From: Cellulomonas sp. SG140
Lineage (GTDB): Bacteria > Actinomycetota > Actinomycetes > Actinomycetales > Cellulomonadaceae
DNA length: 64,000 nucleotides
Assembly: GCF_025770785.1 (NCBI RefSeq)
Contig: NZ_JANZLA010000001.1
Span: 558,001 to 622,000 of the forward strand
Direction of reading: 5' to 3'
The translations under genes and the position numbers were made by a program. Below are positions 53,686 through 62,553 of this stretch, in pieces. The notes beneath the pieces were generated by a model. That model did no database searches. It had not been told where the DNA came from and saw nothing but the letters and a program-made list of their open reading frames with translations. Numbering within the stretch: the first letter of the stretch is position 1; every line of letters begins with the position of its first letter.

Positions 53686-53691
53686 AGTCTG
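53686..53691 (-). promoter_or_regulatory. Possible -10 of the DinB-like gene
   Basis: CAGACT on the minus strand lies 7 nt before the ATG, a leaderless arrangement. No -35 is clear. Confidence 0.35.
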
Positions 53692-53757
53692 CCGGTGAGG
53701 TCCGACACCTGCGCCTGCGGGCGTCTCCCGCCTGCGGCCCTGACGCCGCGCGACGGC

Positions 53758-54642
53758 TCAGTACCGGGTGATCGGCCCCTGGTTGCCGGCCATCGCCTCG
53801 AGGCGGGCGATCCGCTCGGCCATCGGCGGGTGGGTGGCGAACATCTTCGCCACGCCGGCGCCCCGGAACGGGTTGGCGATCATCAGGTGCGAGACGTCGA
53901 CCAGCTTCTGGTCCTGCGGCAGCGGGCGGGCGTTGGTGCCCACCTCGAGCTTGCGCAGGGCCGACGCCAGGGCCAGCGGGTCGCCGGTGAGCGACGAGCC
54001 GTCCTCGTCGGCGTCGTACTCGCGGGTGCGGCTGATCGCCAGCTGGATCATCGTGGCGGCCAGCGGCGCCAGCAGCACCATCACCAGACCCGCGATCGGG
54101 TTGCCGCCGCGGTCCCGGTCGGAGCCGCCGCCGAAGAACAGGGCGAACTGGGCCAGTGACGTGATCACGCCGGCCACGGCGGCCGCGACCGACGACGTGA
54201 GGATGTCGCGGTTGTAGACGTGCATCAGCTCGTGGCCCAGCACGCCGCGCAGCTCGCGCTCGTCGAGCATCCCGAGGATGCCCTCCGTGCAGCAGACTGC
54301 CGCGTGCGCCGGGTCACGGCCGGTGGCGAAGGCGTTCGGGGACGACGTCGGCGAGACGTACAGCCGCGGCATCGGCTGCCGGGCCTTGGTCGACAGCTCC
54401 CGCACGATCCGGTACATGCCCGGCTGCTCGAGCTCGCTGACCGGGCGGGCGCGCATGGCCCGGATCGCGATCTTGTCCGACGCCCAGTAGCTGTACGCGG
54501 TGCTGAGCAGACCGATCGCGGTGAACAGCAGGAGGAAGCGCGGCGTGCCGCGGCCCAGCAGCCAGCCGATGCCGAGCAGCAGCGCCCACATGCCGCCGAA
54601 CAGCGCGGTGGTCTTCAGACCGTTGAAGTGCCGATGACTCAT
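53758..54642 (-). CDS. htpX: Zinc metalloprotease HtpX
   Basis: This membrane-bound M48 protease handles damaged membrane proteins. It has 294 residues from ATG 54642. There are two N-terminal helices, then HELMH at 137-141, a second helix pair, and the third ligand Glu in RTREYDADEDG. Family N-terminus HFNGLKTTALFGGMW fixes the start; an upstream frame extension is not homologous. Confidence 0.94.
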   Translation of the reverse strand: MSHRHFNGLKTTALFGGMWALLLGIGWLLGRGTPRFLLLFTAIGLLSTAYSYWASDKIAIRAMRARPVSELEQPGMYRIVRELSTKARQPMPRLYVSPTSSPNAFATGRDPAHAAVCCTEGILGMLDERELRGVLGHELMHVYNRDILTSSVAAAVAGVITSLAQFALFFGGGSDRDRGGNPIAGLVMVLLAPLAATMIQLAISRTREYDADEDGSSLTGDPLALASALRKLEVGTNARPLPQDQKLVDVSHLMIANPFRGAGVAKMFATHPPMAERIARLEAMAGNQGPITRY

Positions 54643-54786
54643 GGTGGCGTCGAGCTCCTGATCCGTGCACGGCGCCGGGCGGCCCCTACGGGCCGACGCG
54701 TACCGGCGTCCTGTGCCTGACAACGCCCGCTCCGCTCGCGGCGTTCCCGAGGCGCCGCCCCGGGGCAGCGCAGGGCACCGCAGCCG

Positions 54787-56157
54787 TCAGCCGCGCCGAC
54801 CCAGCGAGACGTCCACCATCTCCTCGCGAGGCACGACCTTGACCCGCTCCCGGCCCTGCACCTCGCCGAGCGCCCGCTCGTACGCGTCCAGCAGCTGCCA
54901 CCCGGACCACTCGATCGCGTCGACGCCGCGCTCGTCGAGCAGCTTGGTGACCGCCTGCGGGTCGCGCTCCGTCGCCGCGGGCAGCAGCTCCGCCTCGGCG
55001 TCCTCGCGCAGGTGCGCGATCGTCTCCGTCGCGTCCGACTTGGTGTGCCCGATCAGGCCGACCGGACCCCGCTTGATCCAGCCGGTGGTGTAGAGGCCGG
55101 GCAGCGGCTCACCGCCCTCGTCGACCACCCGGCCCTCACGGTTGGGGATCACCCCGCCCGCCTCGTCGAAGGGCAGGTCCGGGAGCGGCGAGCCGAAGTA
55201 GCCGACGGCGCGGTAGACGGCCTGCACCGGCCAGTCGGTGGTCCGTCCGGTCCCGGTGACGTTGCCGTCGCCGTTCAACGCCGTGCGCTCGGTCCGCAGG
55301 CCGACGACGTGGCCGTCCTCCCCCAGCACCTCGACCGGCCGCTGCAGGAAGTGCAGGTGGATCCGGCGGCTCGCCGTCAGGTCCTCCGGCTCCTTCAGGG
55401 TCCAGTCGGTGAGGGTCTTGACCACCTGCTTGGTCTGGTTCGAGGAGTGGATGGCCGCCATCGACCCCTCGTCGAAGTCGAAGTCCTCCGGGTAGACGAT
55501 CACGTCGACGTCCGGCACGTGGCCGAGCTCGCGCAGCTCCAGCGGGGAGAACTTCACCTGTGCCGGACCGCGGCGCGCGAACACGTGCACGTCCGTGACG
55601 GGGCTGGCCAGGAGCCCCTCGTAGACGTTCGGCGGCACCTCCGTCGGCAGCAGGTCCTCGGGGTGCTTGGCGAGGATGCGGGCCACGTCGAGCGCGACGT
55701 TGCCAGCACCGATCACGGCGACCTCGCGGGCCTCCAGCGGCCAGGTGCGCGGGACGTCCGGGTGCCCGTCGTACCAGGAGACGAAGTCGGCGGCGCCGTA
55801 CGAGCCGACCAGGTCGACGCCGGGCACGCGCAGCGCGGCGTCCCGGATCGCACCGGTGGCGAAGATCACCGCGTCGTAGTGCTGCCGCAGGTCCTCCAGC
55901 GTGAGGTCGGTGCCGTAGTCGACGTCCGCCAGCAGCCGGATGTCACCGCGCTCCAGCACCTTGTGCAGCGCGACGATGATCTGCTTGATGCGCGGGTGGT
56001 CGGGTGCCACGCCGTAGCGCACGAGCCCGAACGGGGCCGGCAGCCGCTCGATCAGGTCGATGCTGACGTCGAGGCCCGAGCGGGCGAGGATGTCGGACGC
56101 GTAGATACCGGCGGGCCCGGCGCCGACGACGGCGACGCGCAAGGGCGTGGTGGTCAC
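54787..56157 (-). CDS. fprA: Ferredoxin/flavin NADP reductase (FprA type)
   Basis: This adrenodoxin-reductase-like flavoprotein has 456 residues, the same as mycobacterial FprA. The FAD motif VVGAGPAGIYASDIL is at residues 9-23, the NADP motif VIGAGNVALDVARIL in the middle, and TGWIKRGPVGLIG near the C-terminus. The start is GTG 56157, giving TTTPLRVAVVG. A TAGACT -10 lies about 45 nt upstream. It transfers electrons between NADPH and ferredoxin. Confidence 0.9.
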   Translation of the reverse strand: MTTTPLRVAVVGAGPAGIYASDILARSGLDVSIDLIERLPAPFGLVRYGVAPDHPRIKQIIVALHKVLERGDIRLLADVDYGTDLTLEDLRQHYDAVIFATGAIRDAALRVPGVDLVGSYGAADFVSWYDGHPDVPRTWPLEAREVAVIGAGNVALDVARILAKHPEDLLPTEVPPNVYEGLLASPVTDVHVFARRGPAQVKFSPLELRELGHVPDVDVIVYPEDFDFDEGSMAAIHSSNQTKQVVKTLTDWTLKEPEDLTASRRIHLHFLQRPVEVLGEDGHVVGLRTERTALNGDGNVTGTGRTTDWPVQAVYRAVGYFGSPLPDLPFDEAGGVIPNREGRVVDEGGEPLPGLYTTGWIKRGPVGLIGHTKSDATETIAHLREDAEAELLPAATERDPQAVTKLLDERGVDAIEWSGWQLLDAYERALGEVQGRERVKVVPREEMVDVSLGRRG

Positions 56158-56201
56158 GGGACGAAGGGACCTTCCGCGAGGGGGTTCGGTAGCTGCCGGC
56201 C

Positions 56202-56207
56202 AGTCTA
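56202..56207 (-). promoter_or_regulatory. Possible -10 of fprA
   Basis: TAGACT on the minus strand precedes the gene by a leader of about 40 nt that contains GGAAGG. No clear -35. Confidence 0.4.
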
Positions 56208-56283
56208 GGCGGGACGCCCTCGGCGCCCGCCAGCACGTCTCGCATCCGGACGGACGCACGGCGTGGATGTCGGCGGCGCCACC

Positions 56284-56289
56284 TACAGT
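56284..56289 (+). promoter_or_regulatory. Leaderless -10 of the RarD gene
   Basis: TACAGT lies 6 nt before GTG 56296, the typical leaderless spacing. This supports that start over the in-frame GTG at 56263. Confidence 0.5.
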
Positions 56290-56295
56290 CAGCCG

Positions 56296-57291
56296 GTGGC
56301 CGACGAGCGGACGACCCCTGCCCCGACCGACGGAACCAGCCCCGCAGCCCGCCCCGGCCGCGGCGGCCTGGCGGCCGGCATCGGCGCCTACCTGCTGTGG
56401 GGTGGGCTGCCGCTCTACTTCCCGCTGCTCCAGCCGTCCGGCGCGGTCGAGATCATCGCCCACCGCGTGGTGTGGTCCCTGCTCTTCTGCCTCCTGCTGC
56501 TAGTCGCCACCCGCAGCTGGCGGCCCTTCGCCGAGCTGCTGCGCCGACCGCGCACGCTGGCCACGCTCGGGGTCGCCGCGGTGATGCTGGCGATCAACTG
56601 GCTGGTGTTCGTCTACGGCATCCTCACCGACCAGGTGGTGGACGACGCGCTGGGGTACTTCATCAACCCGCTGGTGACCGTGGGCCTCGCGGTGCTGGTG
56701 CTGCGGGAGCGGCTGCGCCGGGTGCAGTGGGCGGCGCTGGCGTTCGGCGCGGCCGCCGTGGTGGTGATCACCGTCGGCTACGGGCGGGTGCCGTGGATCG
56801 CCCTCTCGCTGACGGCGAGCTTCGCGCTGTACGGGCTGATCAAGAAGCAGGTGGGCCGGTCCGTCGGCGCCCTGCCGGGCCTCGCGGCCGAGACGTTGGT
56901 GCTCACCCCGGTGGCCGCCGGCTACCTGGTGTGGCTGCAGGTGGCCGGCACCGGCTCGTTCACCGGGCACGGCGGCTGGCACGCCGCGGCCCTCGCCTCC
57001 GCCGGCGTGGTGACGGCCGTCCCGCTGCTGCTGTTCAACAGCGCCGCCCGCCGGCTGCCGCTGTCCGTGATCGGGCTGCTGCAGTACCTGACGCCCGTGC
57101 TGCAGTTCCTCACCGGCGTGCTGCTGCTGCACGAGCACATGCCGCCCGCGCGGTGGTGGGGCTTCGGGCTCGTGTGGGTCGCGCTGGTGATGCTGGCGGT
57201 GGACGGTCTGCGGCACCGGCGGACGCAGGTGCTCGAAGCCCGGGCGGCCGTGGACGCGAGCGGGGACTGCGAGGCGGTCGCGGGGCGCTGA
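56296..57291 (+). CDS. rarD: EamA family transporter RarD
   Basis: This ten-helix drug/metabolite transporter has about 331 residues. Diagnostic parts: AYLLWGGLPLYFPLL, IIAHRVVWSL, NWLVFVYGILTDQVVDDALGYF, NPLVTVGLAVL and PLLLFNSAARRLPLSVIGLL. It may export amino acids or drugs, and the substrate is unknown. Convergent with the PP2C gene. Confidence 0.88.
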   Translation: MADERTTPAPTDGTSPAARPGRGGLAAGIGAYLLWGGLPLYFPLLQPSGAVEIIAHRVVWSLLFCLLLLVATRSWRPFAELLRRPRTLATLGVAAVMLAINWLVFVYGILTDQVVDDALGYFINPLVTVGLAVLVLRERLRRVQWAALAFGAAAVVVITVGYGRVPWIALSLTASFALYGLIKKQVGRSVGALPGLAAETLVLTPVAAGYLVWLQVAGTGSFTGHGGWHAAALASAGVVTAVPLLLFNSAARRLPLSVIGLLQYLTPVLQFLTGVLLLHEHMPPARWWGFGLVWVALVMLAVDGLRHRRTQVLEARAAVDASGDCEAVAGR

Positions 57292-57321
57292 CGGCGCACC
57301 GTGGCCCGAGGACCGGCGGGC

Positions 57322-58068
57322 TCAGCCGACGACGTCGACGACGACGACCGTGACGTTGTCCCGGGCGCCGACGGCCAGCGCCGCGGCGACCAGGGCGTCC
57401 GCCGCCTGCTGCGCGTCGGGGTGCGCCCGCAGCTCCGCCTGGATCCGGGCGTCCGGCAGCGCCTCCGACAACCCGTCGCTGCACACGACGATGCGCTCCG
57501 TGGGGCTGACTGGAAGCGCGAACACGTCCGGCTCGACGTCCGGAGAGCCACCGCCGAGGACTCGCGTCACCACGTGCCGCTCAGGGTGCCGCGGCACGTC
57601 CTGCGGGTCGAGGAAACCGGTGGCCACCAGCTCCGCCACCCGCGAGTGGTCGGTGGTCAGCTGCTCGAGGACGCCGCCCACCATCCGGTAGGTGCGCGAG
57701 TCGCCGACGTTGAGCACCAGCCAGCACGGCAGCCCGTCGCGCTCGCTCAGCACCACGCCGGACACCGTCGTGCCGGGGCGCCGCTCACCACCGACCGGCA
57801 GCGCACGCACCCGCTCGTGCGCCGTGCGCAGCGCCGCGCGCACGTCGTCCTCGTCGGGAGTGCCGCCCGTGAGGCTGCCCAAGGACTCGACGGCCGTCGC
57901 GCTGGCCACCTCGCCCGCCTCGTGCCCACCCATGCCGTCGGCGACCAGGTACACGCCGTCATCGGCACGGTACGAGTCCTCGTTGTCCAGGCGACCGCCT
58001 CGGTGGCTGGCGGCGCCCACCCGCACCGTCGGACCGCCCTCCCGGGGCGCCGGGTCAGCTGCGCTCAT
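57322..58068 (-). CDS. PP2C-type serine/threonine protein phosphatase
   Basis: The 248-residue cytoplasmic phosphatase has the PP2C metal motifs: NEDSYRADD, LVADGMGGHEAGE, LNVGDSRTYR, VVCSDGLSE and GARDNVTVVVVDV. Unlike PstP it has no membrane helix. The ATG at 58068 has GGAG at 8-nt spacing. A TATGCT hexamer at about 58106-58111 (complement) could be its -10. No kinase gene is nearby. Confidence 0.9.
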   Translation of the reverse strand: MSAADPAPREGGPTVRVGAASHRGGRLDNEDSYRADDGVYLVADGMGGHEAGEVASATAVESLGSLTGGTPDEDDVRAALRTAHERVRALPVGGERRPGTTVSGVVLSERDGLPCWLVLNVGDSRTYRMVGGVLEQLTTDHSRVAELVATGFLDPQDVPRHPERHVVTRVLGGGSPDVEPDVFALPVSPTERIVVCSDGLSEALPDARIQAELRAHPDAQQAADALVAAALAVGARDNVTVVVVDVVG

Positions 58069-58182
58069 GCGGTCTTCTCCGACGACGACCAGGTGGACGT
58101 CGGTCAGCATAGCGAGGGCCGGACGGACCGCTGACCACCCGATGACCGGCCCGTGACGGTGCTCGGCCGGCCGCTCCCCCGT

Positions 58183-58218
58183 CGCCCGGTCCGCGCCGCA
58201 GCAACGCCCGACCGGGCG
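58183..58218 (-). terminator. Possible terminator of the polyprenyl synthase gene
   Basis: Arms CGCCCGGT (58183-58190) and ACCGGGCG (58211-58218) pair 10 nt past the stop. The loop is 20 nt, so it is only moderately convincing. Confidence 0.4.
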
Positions 58219-58227
58219 CTGGACAGC

Positions 58228-59235
58228 TCAGGCCGCGCGGTCCACCAGCGCGTCGGCGAACTGCACCAGGGACTCCTTGACGGGGCCGTCCGGCAGCGGT
58301 GCGAGCTCCGCCACGGCGGCACGCGCCACGGCGACGGCGCGCTGCCGCGTCTCCTCCACCACCGGGTGCCGTGCGAGGGTCGCCACCGCGGCCGCCAGCC
58401 GGTCGTCGTCCGACAGGTCCGAGTCAAGCAGGGCCACCGCCGCACGGTCCTCGTCGGTGGCGTCGGGGCCTGCCGCCCGCGCGCGCAGCAGCAGCACCGG
58501 CATGGTCGGCACGCCGTCACGCAGGTCGGTGCCGGGCGTCTTGCCGCTGAGCGACCCGTCGGAGGTCAGGTCCAGCACGTCGTCGGCCAGCTGGAACGCC
58601 AGGCCGATCAGCTCCCCGAACCGGCCCACGGTCGCGACCACCTCCGGCGAGCAGCCCGACAGCATCGCGCCGAACTGCGCCGAGGTCGCGATCAGGGACG
58701 CCGTCTTGTCGGCGAGCACCTGCAGGTAGTGCTCGACCGGGTCCTCTTCCGTCGCCGGCCCGACCGTCTCGTGCATCTGACCCATGCAGAGCCGGACGAA
58801 CGTGTCCGCCTGCAGGGTCAGCGCCGGCTGACCGAGGTGCGCGACCACCTGGGACGCCCGGGCGAACAGCAGGTCGCCCGTGAGGATGGCGATCGAGTTG
58901 CCCCACACCTCGTGGGCGGCGGGAGCGCCACGACGCAGCGGAGCGTCGTCCATCACGTCGTCGTGGTACAGCGACGCGAGGTGGGTCAGCTCGACCACCA
59001 CGGCGCCGTCGATCACCTGCGGGCGGTCGGCGTCGCCCAGCTCCGCCGTCAGCAGCGTCAGCAGGGGACGCAGCCGCTTGCCGCCGGCCGAGACCAGGTG
59101 CGTGCTGGTGGCGCCGACCAGCAGGTCGGTGGTCGCCACCGCCTCACGCAGGCGCGCCTCGACCGTGCCGAGCCGCTCCGTCAGTCGCGCGGAGAGCTCG
59201 GGGTCGGCGAGGGCGAAGGCCGTCGTCGTCGTCAC
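58228..59235 (-). CDS. Trans-polyprenyl diphosphate synthase
   Basis: It elongates prenyl diphosphates for the menaquinone side chain, judged by its position next to nuoN. The 335-residue protein has both aspartate-rich motifs, LYHDDVMDDAPLRRG and QLADDVLDLTSD, and AGGKRLRP. The GTG start is 6 nt after TAGGTT, so the message is probably leaderless. Product length cannot be fixed by eye. Confidence 0.88.
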   Translation of the reverse strand: MTTTTAFALADPELSARLTERLGTVEARLREAVATTDLLVGATSTHLVSAGGKRLRPLLTLLTAELGDADRPQVIDGAVVVELTHLASLYHDDVMDDAPLRRGAPAAHEVWGNSIAILTGDLLFARASQVVAHLGQPALTLQADTFVRLCMGQMHETVGPATEEDPVEHYLQVLADKTASLIATSAQFGAMLSGCSPEVVATVGRFGELIGLAFQLADDVLDLTSDGSLSGKTPGTDLRDGVPTMPVLLLRARAAGPDATDEDRAAVALLDSDLSDDDRLAAAVATLARHPVVEETRQRAVAVARAAVAELAPLPDGPVKESLVQFADALVDRAA

Positions 59236-59241
59236 GGGATG

Positions 59242-59247
59242 AACCTA
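59242..59247 (-). promoter_or_regulatory. Leaderless -10 of the polyprenyl synthase gene
   Basis: TAGGTT on the minus strand sits exactly 6 nt before the GTG start. It separates this gene's transcription from nuoN, only 50 nt upstream. Confidence 0.55.
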
Positions 59248-59285
59248 TCTTCCGGACCCGGTGGCGGCGCAGCGGCGGACAGCCG

Positions 59286-61004
59286 TCACTGCAGGAACCG
59301 CGCCACCGCGTCGACCAGGTCGAGCACCGGGGTGGGGAACACGCCGAGCAGCACGGTGCCGACGGCGCAGACCGCGATGGCGATCGCCGCGAAGCCCTCG
59401 GACCGGACGACGACGGTTGCGGTGGCCCGCTCGGTGAGCGTCGGGGCCACGGCGACGGCCGTGGCGGTGCCGCCGCCGGCGACGTCGGTCGTGAGCAGCT
59501 CGTCGGTCGCGGCCGCGGGCACGGCCTCCCCGCCAGCGACCGCCGTGTCCTCGACCGCCGCCGCAGCCGTCTCCTCGTGCGCCGCCGTGAAGAACATCAG
59601 CACGATGATCCGGACGTAGAAGAACGCGGCAGCCGCCGAGGCGAGCACACCGATCAGCGCCAGGGGCCAGGCGCCGCCGGCCACCGCCGCGGAGAACACC
59701 GCGAACTTCCCCATGAAGCCGGCCGTCAGCGGGATGCCGGCGAACGACAGCAGGAAGAGCGTGAAGGTCAGCGCCAGCAGCGGGTGCGACCGGCCGAGAC
59801 CGGCCCACTGGGACAGCGCCGTCGCCTCACCCGTGATCGAGTCGCCGCTGCGCTCCCGCACCAGCGAGACGATCGCGAACGCGCCGACCGTCGCGAGGCC
59901 GTAGGCCAGCAGGTAGAACAGCACCCCGCCGATGCCGCGCTGGTGCAGCGCCACCACGCCGGTGAGCACGAAGCCCGCGTGCGCGATCGAGGAGTAGGCG
60001 AGCAGCCGCTTCACGTCGTTCTGCACCAGGCCGGCGACCGTGCCGACCACCATCGTGGCGATCGCGACGATCCACAGCAGGGCGCCGAGGTCCCACTTCA
60101 TCCCGGGCAGCATCGCGTAGACGATCCGCAGGATCGCGCCGAACGCGGCCACCTTGGTGCACGCGGCCATGAACCCGGTGATAGGGGTCGGGGCGCCCTG
60201 GTAGACGTCCGGGGTCCACATGTGGAACGGCACCGCACCGACCTTGAACAGCAGGCCCGCGAACAGCAGCACCGTGCCGACCAGCAGCAGGCCCTCGGTG
60301 CCGCCGGGCGTGCCGGTCGCGGCCGTGATGTCGGCGTACCGGATCGAGCCGCTGTAGCCGTACAGCAGCACGATGCCGAAGAGCAGCAGCGCCGAGGCGA
60401 ACGCGCCGAGCAGGAAGTACTTCATCGACGCCTCCTGGGACAGGAGACGGCGGCGACGCGCCATGCCGGACAGCAGGTACAGCGGCAGCGACAGCACCTC
60501 GAGCGCGACGAAGAGCGTCAGCAGGTCACCCGCGGCCGGGAACACCATCATCCCGCCGAGGGCGAACAGCGTCAGCGGGTAGACCTCGGTCTGCGACAGC
60601 CCGGCGCGGCGCGCCTGCTCCTCGTAGTCCGAGCCCGGGACGGCCGCGGCCAGGGGCGCGAACGAGTCCTCGCCGGTCTGCGTCCGGTCCGCGATCACCA
60701 GGACGGACAGCAGGCCGAGCAGCGCCAGCGTGGCCCACAGCACCAGCGTCGGGCCGTCGACCAGCAGCGAGCCGCCGAGCACGACGGTGCCGCCGGAGCG
60801 GTGCACCCCGCCCCACAGGGCGGCGACGGCGACCAGCGCACCGGCCGTGGCGGCGATCGCGAGGGCGACCTGCGTGGTGCGGCGGAGGCGGTCGGGCACG
60901 AAGGCCTCGACCAGCACACCGACCACGGCGGCGCCCAGCACGACGACCACCGGGGCGAGCGCCGTCCAGGCGACGCTCGGCGCGGTGAAGGCAGCGGCGA
61001 TCAC
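59286..61004 (-). CDS. nuoN: NADH-quinone oxidoreductase subunit N
   Basis: This antiporter-like membrane subunit of complex I pumps protons. It has 572 residues from a GTG overlapping the nuoM stop (GTGA). The family parts are LTLFVALEVLSLPLYLLSG, KYFLLGAFASALLLFGI, LFKVGAVPFHMWTPDVYQGA and NDVKRLLAYSSIAHAGF. An Ala/Glu-rich insertion lies near residues 470-530. It ends the nuo operon. Confidence 0.96.
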   Translation of the reverse strand: MIAAAFTAPSVAWTALAPVVVVLGAAVVGVLVEAFVPDRLRRTTQVALAIAATAGALVAVAALWGGVHRSGGTVVLGGSLLVDGPTLVLWATLALLGLLSVLVIADRTQTGEDSFAPLAAAVPGSDYEEQARRAGLSQTEVYPLTLFALGGMMVFPAAGDLLTLFVALEVLSLPLYLLSGMARRRRLLSQEASMKYFLLGAFASALLLFGIVLLYGYSGSIRYADITAATGTPGGTEGLLLVGTVLLFAGLLFKVGAVPFHMWTPDVYQGAPTPITGFMAACTKVAAFGAILRIVYAMLPGMKWDLGALLWIVAIATMVVGTVAGLVQNDVKRLLAYSSIAHAGFVLTGVVALHQRGIGGVLFYLLAYGLATVGAFAIVSLVRERSGDSITGEATALSQWAGLGRSHPLLALTFTLFLLSFAGIPLTAGFMGKFAVFSAAVAGGAWPLALIGVLASAAAAFFYVRIIVLMFFTAAHEETAAAAVEDTAVAGGEAVPAAATDELLTTDVAGGGTATAVAVAPTLTERATATVVVRSEGFAAIAIAVCAVGTVLLGVFPTPVLDLVDAVARFLQ

Positions 61005-62536
61005 TTGGCGGTCCCTTCGGATGCGACGGCCGGCAGGTCGGCGACGCCGACGTTCTGCACGGTGGTCTGCGCGGCTGGGCGGACCAGGTTCAGCGCGGGC
61101 CCGGGCAGGAAGCCGAGCACCAGCATGACGGCGACCAGCGGGCCGATCGCCCACCGCTCCACGGTGCTGACGTCCTTCATGGTGTCCAGTCCGGGCCGCA
61201 CGGGACCGGTGAACATCCGCTGGTAGGTCCACAGGATGTACAGCGCGGCGAGCACCACGCCGATGCTGGCGACCACCGCGGCGGCAGGCACCGCCGGGAA
61301 GCTGCCGACCAGCACCAGGAACTCGCTGACGAACGGTGACAGGCCCGGCAGCGCGAGCGCCGAGAGGCCGACCACCAGGAACAGGCCCGCGAGCACCGGG
61401 GTGACCCGCTGCAGCCCGCCGAAGTCGTCGATCCGCTGCGAGCCGCGGCGCGAGATCAGGAACCCGGCGAGCAGGAACAGGGCGCCGGTCGAGAACCCGT
61501 GGTTGACCATGTAGAACGACGAGCCGGCGACGGACGTCGACGTGAAGGCGAAGATGCCGAGCACGATGAAGCCGAAGTGGGACACCGACGTGTACGCCAC
61601 CAGGCGCAGCAGGTCGCGCTGGCCGATCGCCAGCAGGGCGCCGTACAGGATCGACACCACCGCCAGGACGATCACCACCGGTGCGGCCCAGCGCGAGGCG
61701 TTCGGGAAGAGCGGCAGGCAGAGCGTCAGCATCCCGAAGGTGCCCACCTTGTCCAGCACGCCGACCAGCAGCGTCGAGGTGCCGGCGGGCGCCTGCTCGG
61801 CGGCGTCGGGCAGCCAGGTGTGCACCGGGAACATCGGCGCCTTGATGGCGAACGCGACGAAGAACGCCACGAACAGCAGCCGCTCGGTGGTGGGGTCCAG
61901 GTGCAGGCCGACGAGGTTCTGCGTGAGGAAGCCTTGCGGACCGCCGGGGCCCTTGAGGTACAGCGCGATGACGCCGACCAGCATGACCAGCCCACCGGCG
62001 AGCGAGTACAGCAGGAACTTCACCGCGGCGTACCGGCGTCGGGGCCCGCCGTAGCTGCCGATCATGAAGTAGACCGGGATCAGCATCGCCTCGAACAGGA
62101 TGTAGAAGAGGAACACGTCGCGCGCGGCGAACACCGCGACGACGAACGCCTCGAGCGCCAGCACCAGCGCGAGGTAGCGACGCAGGCTGTTCGACGCGGA
62201 CGTCGTGCTGCCCTGCTCGTGCCAGGCGGCGAGCACCACCAGCGGCACCAGCAGCACCGACATGCCGATCAGCGCCAGCGCGACGCCGTTGACGCCGACC
62301 GCGTAGGAGACGCCGAACGCCGGGATCCAGCTGTGCACCTCGGTCAGCTGGTACTCACCGGCACGGTGGGTGTCGAAGGCGAGGAACGCCAGGCCGGTCA
62401 GCACCAGCTCGGCGATCGCGAAGGCCAGGGCCACCGGCCGGACGACGTTGCGCGGCGCGGCGGGCAGCACCCACAGCACGACGGCGCCGACCAGGGGCAG
62501 CAGCACCAGGACGGTGAGCCAGGGGAAGGAAGACAT
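61001..62536 (-). CDS. nuoM: NADH-quinone oxidoreductase subunit M
   Basis: The second antiporter-like complex I subunit has 511 residues, about 14 helices, starting MSSFPWLTVLVLLPLVGAVV. Characteristic parts: FYILFEAMLIPVYFMIGSYG, FVAFAIKAPMFPVHTWLPDA, VAYTSVSHFGFIVLG. The start has GGAG 11 nt upstream and follows nuoL by 17 nt. Upstream codons in the frame are shadow. Confidence 0.96.
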   Translation of the reverse strand: MSSFPWLTVLVLLPLVGAVVLWVLPAAPRNVVRPVALAFAIAELVLTGLAFLAFDTHRAGEYQLTEVHSWIPAFGVSYAVGVNGVALALIGMSVLLVPLVVLAAWHEQGSTTSASNSLRRYLALVLALEAFVVAVFAARDVFLFYILFEAMLIPVYFMIGSYGGPRRRYAAVKFLLYSLAGGLVMLVGVIALYLKGPGGPQGFLTQNLVGLHLDPTTERLLFVAFFVAFAIKAPMFPVHTWLPDAAEQAPAGTSTLLVGVLDKVGTFGMLTLCLPLFPNASRWAAPVVIVLAVVSILYGALLAIGQRDLLRLVAYTSVSHFGFIVLGIFAFTSTSVAGSSFYMVNHGFSTGALFLLAGFLISRRGSQRIDDFGGLQRVTPVLAGLFLVVGLSALALPGLSPFVSEFLVLVGSFPAVPAAAVVASIGVVLAALYILWTYQRMFTGPVRPGLDTMKDVSTVERWAIGPLVAVMLVLGFLPGPALNLVRPAAQTTVQNVGVADLPAVASEGTAK

Positions 62537-62553
62537 CGGTCGCTGCTCTCCCG

